A DNA stretch of 64,000 bases, taken from Leptothoe spongobia TAU-MAC 1115. Its GTDB lineage: Bacteria > Cyanobacteriota > Cyanobacteriia > Phormidesmidales > Phormidesmidaceae. The stretch is from the NCBI RefSeq assembly GCF_018739885.1, contig NZ_JADOES010000018.1:32617-96616 (forward strand), written 5' to 3'. The translations under genes and the position numbers were made by a program. This document shows, one piece after another, positions 59,201-64,000 of this stretch (within the stretch, counting starts at the first letter, position 1; each line of letters opens with the position of its first letter). The notes below the pieces were generated by a model, which saw nothing but the letters and a program-made list of their open reading frames with translations, ran no database searches and was not told the origin of the DNA.

Positions 59201-62200
59201 ACCATCAAAGGTGGTGCGGCGCAGGTCAATGACTTGAGTGCCCGTAAAGAATGGATCAAAGGCGCGGTCCCCAAACGGCACCGTAATGTCTAGCTCATCG
59301 GTAGGGAAGCTCGTGTCTGGAAGGGTGAGGATAAAGTAGCCGTCACTGTCAGTGACCGTTTGAAGTCGGCCCAGCTCAATGGGCAAATTGGCCAGGGGAG
59401 CACCGTTAGTATCCAAAACACGACCGCTGATGCGGGTGGTAGTGATGGGGTCTGGCACTACATTGAGTGTGATCTTCTGCTCAACCGTTTCAGCGCCATC
59501 GGTTGCAATCACCGTAAAGCTGTAGGTGCCGATATCGTTGGGTGTGGGCGCAAAGGAAAGGCTGCCGGTGCCATCGAGAAGACCGTTGGGTAAGTCTGTG
59601 TCGGTGCGTAGCGAATAGGTGACCCGGTCGCCATTGGGATCGACGGCATTTAAGGAAATCTCAATCCGCTGCCCCGGCATTACCTCAATCGGAGCAATGG
59701 GGTCAAACACCGGAGCCTGGTTAGGCCCACCGACGAGCACCTGGGGTGTCAGGATCAGCTGCAGCTGATCCAGGTTGCTAACAGTAATTTCAACCGCGTC
59801 TGATAGCTCCCCAGCGGCAAGCCCGCCGGGACGAATGGCATGGTACAAGTTGACATAGGAATTACCCGCACTATCAATGCCTGATACCGTTTCCAGACTT
59901 ACCCCATCGGGCAGTGAATCAAAGACCACCGCCGCCTGACGGCTGATGGAGGTGTCTCCTGTATTCCGCAACTGCACATTAGCCGTATACTCCCCGGTCT
60001 CAGCATTAAAACGAATCTGACTAAAGATCGGTTCAATGGCAGTGCTGGCTGACAGATTCTCCAGGACCAACTCACCGCCTAGCGTGACCACCGTATCCGT
60101 TTCTTCAAATCGCAGGGCTTCAGCGCCTTCTGGGTCCACCGTATTGGTCAGCTGGCTGATGTGAATCCGACTGCCCGTATCCTCATCCTGGTTGAGCAGT
60201 TGGAAGACCAAGGTGCCCTCAGTCTCTACGGCCAGGGACGTGAGGTCAATTTCAACAAACTGCCCATCGTAAGTAACCAGCCCCGGAGTAAAGTCAGCGG
60301 TATCTCCCGTTAACGAGAATACCGGAGTGCCAAGAGTACCATTATCTAGCAGTATTTGACTTGAATCTGTGTTGGAGACCAGATAAACCGCCAGCGTCTC
60401 GCCACTGGCCGCTGTCTCATCGGTAACGTCAAAGTCAGCATCCACTGCAAAGCGCAGCGTCCGACTCCCTTCACTTTGCCCCAAGGAGACTGGTACCTGA
60501 GCCTGGGTGATAAAACTGTTGCCCTCAGCTAAGAAAATCTCATCGTCTGTTGTTGCAGTCCAACCCGTGGTATCGGGTGCCCCAATCACAAAGGCAGTAT
60601 CGTCCACTTCAAAATCAATTACCTGCTCAGTGACATTGCCTGCCACATCGCTAAAGCGCACCATTAGCTGATGGGCTCCATCACTTAGAGGGACTGTCTG
60701 AATTGCCTGGTCCAAGGTATCGATCACCTGTACCTCAACAGCTGTGCCATCATTCAGGGTAGTGCTAAGGGTACCGGCTTCACTGGTGCTGCCCAGCAGA
60801 TGAACTCCATTACTGTGGGTGCCATCAACCAGCGGACTTAGTAACAGTATCTCAGCCGCTGTACGGTCAAGGGTCATCCTCACCTGCACTGGCTCGGCTA
60901 TGTTTCCGAACGAATCTTCTGCAGTCACAGAAATCTCATAGGTGCCATCCACCAGAGCACTGCCCACCAAAGTTTCCAGGAATGCTTCACCCAGAATAAA
61001 GCGGCCATCAGGCTGCACTTGATCCGTAATATCCAAACTGGTCTCACCAAAACTGACCGTGACACGGGCCAGGTCACTCTCATCACTAACGGTTCCCATC
61101 AGCGTTGGCGTCTGAGTAATACCATCGGCGGGATCTCGTCCGGTATCTGCTTGCAGTGTCAGAGTTAAGACAGGAGCCACACTATCGGTTTGTATCTTCT
61201 CCGGTGTCAGATAGCGATCATCATCAGCAGGTTTAATGTGCTGACCATTTACCTGCTGATGAGCCCCAAATTCAGTTGCCGCAATGCGAGAGTCATCACT
61301 GAGAGTGCGAATATCCACTCGGCCAATGGTGCTATCCGCAATCAGTCGTTCATTGCCATTGAGCGTCTCATCATCCACCGGATCTAATCCGGCAGCAATG
61401 GCGGAATGACTCACAGTCCCATTGACATCAATACGCTTAAGCGTCCCGGCCTCGAAGGTATCATCGCCACCACCTAAGCGACCATCAGGCCCTAAATCAG
61501 CCCCGGCTAGAATGGAACTATCGGTAACATCGCCCTTAATCTGAATGCGGTTAATGTTCTCAGCGGCAATGGTTCCTGAAAGGTCTCCTTTGAGGTCAAC
61601 TTTGTTAAGATCTCCCTCCACATCCAGGAACCAATCTACCGCATCGTCACTAAATCTGAGCTTATCCGCTGATGCTGCCTGCCAGGTACCGGTGACATTG
61701 CCATATATCTCTGCCTCACCCAAATGTCCGGCTATTGAGACATCTACATCGCTATCGCCTCGTACCCGTAAGTAGCGCAGTGAGGGAGCCACAATCTCAT
61801 CGGTCTGACCATCCGTATCGGTCCAGCCATCTAACTTGAGAAAGTCCAACGGCGTTTGAGACGACAGACTGACATCGCTGACTTCATCCAAATCAATATG
61901 GCGTACAGAGCCAATAGCATCATCCTGGCCAATCTCAACCGTCTGGGGACCGATCCAGTCGTCCATCTTGACTTCCCGCAAACTACCGCTCACTAACAGT
62001 CCACCATAGAGATCCACGGACGTGGCTCGAAGACGTTTTAGACTGCCATTAACGCGAATTTGACCGACATGGGTATTCAATGTGCCATGAATGGAAAAAT
62101 CGGTCGAGGCATCAGTCCCATAAAGAACAATCTCACTAAAGTCGGATCCACCGATAATCTCACCATAGCCAGGGCCATTGAGACTAAAGAGCGTTTCCTT

Positions 62201-62998
62201 ACCTCGGATATCGGGCACCCGTAGCGGAACGTTGTATCCATAGCCCGGAATGTTGCCAAACTGCCATACCACCTGTTTGGAGGCAGCATCTACTGCAATA
62301 TTGTTAAGAGGATTGGCATCCAACAGTCCATGGTTTGCATTGGCCACCACAAACACTTGATAGTCACCTGCTCCCATATCCTGAGGCAGTTGTATATTTA
62401 GGGAAAGCTCATGAGACTGATTTTCCTTAAGGGTAAGTTTTTCCAGCGTTGTCTGACCAATCTCAATGGCAGCATCTGGATTATCGATAGAAGCTGCATA
62501 GGCGGTCAGGGTGACCTTGTCTTGAAGTTTAGAGTCTCCCTGATTGGATAGAGTAACATTTAGTTTACCGTTAGCCCCTGGAATGAGATGGTCCTTTAGC
62601 TCCACCGATTGAATTGTTGCAACCAGATCGGGAAGTCCATCTTCCGACAACGCTTGAACCGATGAAAAAAAGTCTTGTAATTCAGAGGATTGCCCTGTTA
62701 TTGGATCAATTTCCGGAGAAGAAACCTGACTATTTCTCGACAGAAGAGAAGACAATGACAATGAGGACAACGATGTGCTGGCTTCTCTTAACAGGGCACC
62801 ATCACCATTTAGTTCACTAAGCAACAATGATTCACTGATGTCTAGCCCCGACCACTGACCAACATTGCCAACAGCAGCAATACTGCTAATGCTGGCAAAT
62901 GGATTTAATAGATTGGCTAGCCAATCTTCTGACCAAATCGCAGCGCCTCCTGTAATGGACTCCACGTTAAAATCAGAGATTGCAAACAGATTAGACAT
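50288..62998 (-). CDS. Giant RHS/YD-repeat polymorphic toxin-like protein with permuted haem peroxidase
   Basis: A 4236-residue protein in one uninterrupted frame. Order: N-terminal part with no Sec signal; a CARDB-like domain (about 110-235); beta-rich repeats and Ig/cadherin-like domains (about 240-1190); a carboxypeptidase-regulatory-like fold (about 1190-1230); the C-terminal part of an animal-type haem peroxidase (about 1233-1653; catalytic-type Arg1352, Glu1355, proximal His1446); its N-terminal segment (about 1680-1755; distal His1750); a ZU5-like domain; an RHS start (about 2000); YD repeats (about 2255-2440 and 2865-3900) split by a LamG-type domain (about 2453-2666) and a carbohydrate-binding-like domain; the RHS core end RFISEDSVGFDAGD and DPTG (near 3928); then a C-terminal tip of about 300 residues. 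The last 130 or so (VIGRLKDIEKVA, YRRELKQLKKAGY) resemble an RHS-associated toxin tip of unknown action. Confidence 0.85.
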   Translation of the reverse strand: MSNLFAISDFNVESITGGAAIWSEDWLANLLNPFASISSIAAVGNVGQWSGLDISESLLLSELNGDGALLREASTSLSSLSLSSLLSRNSQVSSPEIDPITGQSSELQDFFSSVQALSEDGLPDLVATIQSVELKDHLIPGANGKLNVTLSNQGDSKLQDKVTLTAYAASIDNPDAAIEIGQTTLEKLTLKENQSHELSLNIQLPQDMGAGDYQVFVVANANHGLLDANPLNNIAVDAASKQVVWQFGNIPGYGYNVPLRVPDIRGKETLFSLNGPGYGEIIGGSDFSEIVLYGTDASTDFSIHGTLNTHVGQIRVNGSLKRLRATSVDLYGGLLVSGSLREVKMDDWIGPQTVEIGQDDAIGSVRHIDLDEVSDVSLSSQTPLDFLKLDGWTDTDGQTDEIVAPSLRYLRVRGDSDVDVSIAGHLGEAEIYGNVTGTWQAASADKLRFSDDAVDWFLDVEGDLNKVDLKGDLSGTIAAENINRIQIKGDVTDSSILAGADLGPDGRLGGGDDTFEAGTLKRIDVNGTVSHSAIAAGLDPVDDETLNGNERLIADSTIGRVDIRTLSDDSRIAATEFGAHQQVNGQHIKPADDDRYLTPEKIQTDSVAPVLTLTLQADTGRDPADGITQTPTLMGTVSDESDLARVTVSFGETSLDITDQVQPDGRFILGEAFLETLVGSALVDGTYEISVTAEDSFGNIAEPVQVRMTLDRTAAEILLLSPLVDGTHSNGVHLLGSTSEAGTLSTTLNDGTAVEVQVIDTLDQAIQTVPLSDGAHQLMVRFSDVAGNVTEQVIDFEVDDTAFVIGAPDTTGWTATTDDEIFLAEGNSFITQAQVPVSLGQSEGSRTLRFAVDADFDVTDETAASGETLAVYLVSNTDSSQILLDNGTLGTPVFSLTGDTADFTPGLVTYDGQFVEIDLTSLAVETEGTLVFQLLNQDEDTGSRIHISQLTNTVDPEGAEALRFEETDTVVTLGGELVLENLSASTAIEPIFSQIRFNAETGEYTANVQLRNTGDTSISRQAAVVFDSLPDGVSLETVSGIDSAGNSYVNLYHAIRPGGLAAGELSDAVEITVSNLDQLQLILTPQVLVGGPNQAPVFDPIAPIEVMPGQRIEISLNAVDPNGDRVTYSLRTDTDLPNGLLDGTGSLSFAPTPNDIGTYSFTVIATDGAETVEQKITLNVVPDPITTTRISGRVLDTNGAPLANLPIELGRLQTVTDSDGYFILTLPDTSFPTDELDITVPFGDRAFDPFFTGTQVIDLRRTTFDGTTGTDISNPLRHPNLVSAYMNASMVYGNDTITANALRMLDGTGQLKVSDDNLLPLNNTDFFPDGPLPNSNRSLNDPSTLFATGDVRANENMGLTAMHTVFVREHNRLATEIQTANPELSGDEIYNRSRKQVAAQIQYITYSEYLPLLIGSDALETYTGYDETVDPAISHLFSAAAFRMGHTQSFSEFLLVDDDGDALPSVSLRESTFNPEIIHQYGIDAILRGLYTQSAETIDTKVIDELRNTLFGPPGAGGIDLAAVDIERGRDVGLPDYNQARVDMGLAPVTSFAEITSDTAVQAVLEQLYGTVDDIDVIVGGLAEDHEPGAMVGELFQTVIADQFMRLRDGDRFWYENGQFTQVELDDIQGTTLASLIQRNTDITTLPDYVFSNQGAPAAPSSAGTVASETVTEYGAIDGSNHGQPDQGTPGDLMGVNYTQEYGDGIRSVAGANRPNTRDISNTLFAQTDSIPDAQGATGFMLAWSQFMGHDLSFSPAGAADTLKFYGTEYESLTGEEFPYVAEKIDLVLGHSLYAGVNNVIERPIYLPALDIVSNEQITDSQGNITVTNDSLGAEVFVAADSLSDRQGNPFDGQLTISEVPPELTPAALPEGLSPDLVVTIQPGEMAFDTPAQLTLPNTEGWAPGMEMDLWSINPTTGEFEIVGKGQVTDDGQSIETIEGGIRNSSWHFFSLPPWQWLLELLDSQCVACEVKQDQVSEPNSKFNSDVAFYTGGLTETHALTTYQSLGQDRGVQLVYDSLRADARPIIHMGFGEVNAGVLAPGSEDRLRLAAEVSLMVDGVQRQLPGTSGTDVLGAEGKHFWKLPDEASPINAGLQADLRGIESGVYALDVRAGIQLLIDRQVSGESVQRLIGTTSQATGSPRRVVHVNTLNSVFGSGWGIAGVQEIREGDDGSLLLIDGDGSELLFDVPETTGAPYDAPLGDFSTLERLADGTFRRTTKDKAVYQFDDNNRLVLITDRNGNETQHDYNELGQLTAIIDPAGLAITFTYNTQGTVSRITDPANRVTELVYDNAGNLLRIIEPDASQRTFEYDADHHMMGEVDKRGHQERAHYDEFGRVTYVDRKDGSTVELQALQTQNLHRPDLTANLEDAPTAFSRQRPAATYVDGNGNVTQTQLDSAGQWVNGTDAAGPLAQVVRNERNLVAQTTNNRGLVTTYEYDTQGNLIQFQDHVAASGETQSDSALIFDGVDDAVSFGKSLGNVGYGDFTVELWMNTESSDAGVLMSKKPFCGHPNDGAWSMGVNSDGTFYIETLPGSEFWITPKRQWLNSQSIINDGQWHHVAMRREDKQLALFVDGLLEATAYNDSLPRFSNDAELLIGDGPCTETSHDSREDYQGMIDDVRIWTIARADEVIRANRYNTVDSDDPGLLAYWKFDEGEGNRVSDLTMFDYDGTFIDAPTWASTGSPVGRTEEIVFFDNFEEEPQPEWANTTVNTQYLETFSAFSGNFGNQTQTLTLETTLGETYNLEFDLYALDLWDGDTTGIRTDEISVEPDYLTIAIDETEVFRETIGYNSGQLFQSFRPDDERGHFGGLQAFEDSIYRDVSISFTATETMTTIQFTGEGLEELDNESWGLDNVSVTRSFIAGPGTQRTFTYDDGFGQLTSMVDELGRQTRFEIDPTTGDRLSATRVVGEIDSLANGETDDVTTTYTYTQQGLLDTLTDALGWTTDYDYDALGRLTQTTFAVGTTDEASQQFEYDAAGNLTAFIDENGNRIEYVYDTLNRIVQVTGADPDGAGSLAAPVTSFIYDAAGNLSSTTDALGNLTQYAYDERDRLIQLTDADGNATQYAYDHAGNLVSTLDARGEETQFEYDSRNRRTAVIDAAGYKTRFRYDLDNNLTAVIDPLNNRTVYAYDARNRLVREVDTLGNATTYAYDVANNLLELTDRRGYATNYGYDALNRLTQVSDALGSTTTYGYDKLGNLLSSTNERQHTTAYKYDARNRLTQVTNVLGGTMGYTYDAVGNQLSETDELGRTTTYTYDGLNRLTQVSDPLSHSTTFGYDAMGNLAHLTDALGRVTTYGYDELNRQVSRVNALGGTSTTTYDAVGNVIATTDELGRMTTYGYDERNLLSQVADPLGHVITRVYDAVGNLTALTDALGNATTYGYDGLYRRTSGTDAIGAQTRMSYDEEGNLLSLTDASENVTTYEYDALNRLINEIITVDGTDLNRTYGYDAASNLIRQVDRNGRETMFAYDTLNRQTQEQWLDDNNNLLRSIDYNYDATSQLIAVSDPDSIYGYSYDAAGRLMSVTNDGTPDVPDVTLTYGYDAVNNLTLVEDAINGDQAGIEAFTYDALDRVTRITQSGNGVADKRVDMAYDAASQITGLSRYSNLVGAQSVAETGYDYDAAGRRTNLTHQQDNSIIAEYDLSYDAANRLMQLVTPEGTSEYHYNSRDELTTTDHSYQADEAYNYDATGNRTNYVTGDHNRILDDGTYTYEYDNEGNRTRRVDKATGDVTEYTWDHRNRLTDVVTKNRDGTLIKDVDYVYDVYDRRIAKVLDADGDGADAPTEERFVYDGDHITLVFDGERIQTHRYLHGPQVDQVLAEETTDGETRWALTDHQGSVWDVIDNQGTVLNHITYDSFGQVTNQSNPTAYFRFGYTGRELDQESGQYFYRARYYDPGVGRFISEDSVGFDAGDANLYRYVFNSSPNYVDPTGNYIESGWDLLSLGVGVASLGMNLRKRDWKNAAIDGVGITADVGALLLPVPGGVGAVRNADKVGQVATLVNRSQSLKRGTDFVKFNRWAKNSIRVAQLTNLGANIYQTGESGLRAYRSWRDSCNGEIPWGELIQTGLSGLGVLGARNNLSRSFQPEPVVANKIGTSKQLINSFGEFRDRYHEDFKKIPNKAIIAWEWYQESATSNRTSVIGRLKDIEKVAPAQTFHRLNIKQKQGWTPEVNDAWLQGVIDARRPFQLASPIKKTTLKNPPDDESGFKYTVYRRELKQLKKAGYTIRNGWAIPTSTMNP

Positions 62999-63503
62999 AG
63001 TGATAACACTGACACAGCAAACCGTGCCCCATTGAAATCAATGGGCTCACCGGAGGAAAAGGAATTAAGAAAAATCTATAGGGATATCTGAATTTCGCGT
63101 ACTACAGAACGACTTCAGACCCACGGACATAATAGGGTTACATTTACTACTTTCCGATGAGGAAATGTACGTAGATTTGGATGATTTAAGTCATCTTTAC
63201 AGGAGATTTATAGTTGGACTGAATATGCAATTTGATATGTAAGAATTGAGTTAAGATGAGCGTATATCAAAATCTTTTGATGCTTTGAAATAGAACAAGA
63301 TTTTAGGACCATGTATGGCATCTCAATAGAATAGAGGCTGGTTGACTGGGCATAGTAAAGAGGTATCGTGTCTGATCAGCAATTCCAAATTCCAACTTAA
63401 GGACAGAGAATGTATACTGTCGCAATCGAGTCGTTTAAATAGTGACACTATCCGGTAGAGTCAACTCATTCGAATGGGTCTTGCCGTTGGCAAGATAGTC
63501 GTC
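62999..63503. other. Upstream region of the RHS gene
   Basis: About 500 bases with no gene recognised. It must hold the RHS promoter. A short inverted repeat TCTTGCC-GTT-GGCAAGA lies at 63478-63494. Confidence 0.4.
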
Positions 63504-63693
63504 ATGATCTCAAGTGTTCTCGGATTCGACAGGTTGCTAGGAGGGCTGACCTCGTGCATAGGAACGATGAAGGATGGGCGTCAGCCCAGTAACGCGACTC
63601 GTTATAGTCTTCAAGATGCGGTCCTGGGAGCGTTTAGTGCGTTTTTCATGCAAAGCCCGTCATTCTTAGAGTATCAACGCCTCATTGGGGATG
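63504..63693 (+). pseudogene. Truncated transposase, N-terminal fragment
   Basis: About 63 residues. DGRQPSNATRYSLQDAVLGA and FSAFFMQSPSFLEYQRLI match the N-terminus of a transposase group common in cyanobacteria (IS4-like or ISNCY; exact family not fixed). Homology stops abruptly after EYQRLI, where the 103-base inverted-repeat element begins. No catalytic DDE residues remain. Confidence 0.7.
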
Positions 63694-63789
63694 GCTTCAC
63701 TAGCCCACCTCACTTCTGACCAACGACAACAGTGGCTTTCTTATTTGCGAGTTTCTCCAGAGAGGCTTCGCCCTAGCGAAACCATCCCC
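63687..63789. mobile_element. Possible 103-base MITE-like element
   Basis: Terminal inverted repeats of 17 bases, GGGGATGGCTTCACTAG (63687-63703) and CTAGCGAAACCATCCCC (63773-63789), match at 15 of 17 positions. The left end coincides with the point where transposase similarity stops. No coding capacity was seen. Confidence 0.5.
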
Positions 63790-64000
63790 TTCGAGCTATA
63801 CGCACCCTGACACAGGACAAAGAAATAGATTTATTCTGATACACCATCGCTAATGAGCAGCCAATATGGATTTCTATTATATTTTCTCTGCACAAAAAAT
63901 ATTGGGCAATGAGTATTTAGAGTATCGAGACTAATTCAGGCCATCTATCATAGGACTTACGCATTGACAAGATAGCAAAGACATGAAGTGATACGAATGG
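63790..64000. other. Right end of window, nothing recognised
   Basis: Non-coding as far as I can see. The transposase does not resume here in any frame I recognise. Confidence 0.35.

Overview
The window looks like accessory DNA from a cyanobacterium, possibly a large plasmid or a genomic island. The cyanobacterial signs are repeated HIP1 octamers (GCGATCGC, for example near 971, 14198, 26137, 35930, 45505 and 50084), a Psb28-like photosystem II protein, DUF928 and DUF1622 proteins, CHASE2 signalling proteins, DevB/DevC exporter genes and a CtaA-like copper ATPase. I cannot fix the genus from sequence alone; an Acaryochloris-like organism is a guess. No rRNA, tRNA, CRISPR array or recognisable replication gene was seen.

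Layout. (1) 1-6.9 kb is a fermentation cluster in decay: the end of an L-lactate dehydrogenase gene, a DUF1622 membrane protein, lactate permease, an ATP-type phosphofructokinase, and remnants of hypD, of a dihydroorotate-dehydrogenase-like gene and of nifJ. nifJ has lost an internal block of domain I and its entire C-terminal half. (2) 7-9 kb holds small genes (GIDE-domain protein, Psb28-like protein, DUF3862-like protein). (3) 9.3-34.9 kb is a dense signalling and surface region: CBS-PAS histidine kinase, a kinase with a ribbon-helix-helix-like N-terminus, CHASE2 histidine kinase, adenylate cyclase, two-partner-secretion exoprotein, secreted L-type lectin with RTX-like repeats, DUF928 protein, CHASE2-PP2C phosphatase, GHKL anti-sigma-type kinase, MscS channel, STAS antagonist, TPR-CHAT protease-like protein and TpsB transporter. 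(4) 35.6-50 kb holds a copper P-type ATPase, an SDR, an ABC ATPase fused to two GAF domains, a second adenylate cyclase with an HD hydrolase, a type II thioesterase, an MFS/BT1 transporter, devC-devB and an acyltransferase. (5) 50.3-63 kb is one 4236-residue RHS/YD-repeat protein with a C-terminal toxin-like tip, a LamG-type insertion and an animal-type haem peroxidase whose N-terminal segment lies after its C-terminal segment. (6) The right end has a truncated transposase and a small element with terminal inverted repeats.

How the parts may work together. The PP2C phosphatase, GHKL kinase and STAS protein form the three parts of a partner switch. CHASE2, DUF928, TPS exoprotein, TpsB and CHAT genes lie together and suggest a surface-sensing and secretion module (inference). 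The ABC-GAF fusion carries the NKxnFx3DE signature of cyclic-nucleotide GAF domains in both GAFs, and two adenylate cyclases with the canonical Lys/Asp substrate pair lie in the same window, so cAMP control of an exporter is a testable idea. A devC 3' remnant directly upstream of the ABC-GAF gene, and a devB-devC pair lacking devA 6 kb away, suggest a broken or rearranged devBCA duplication.
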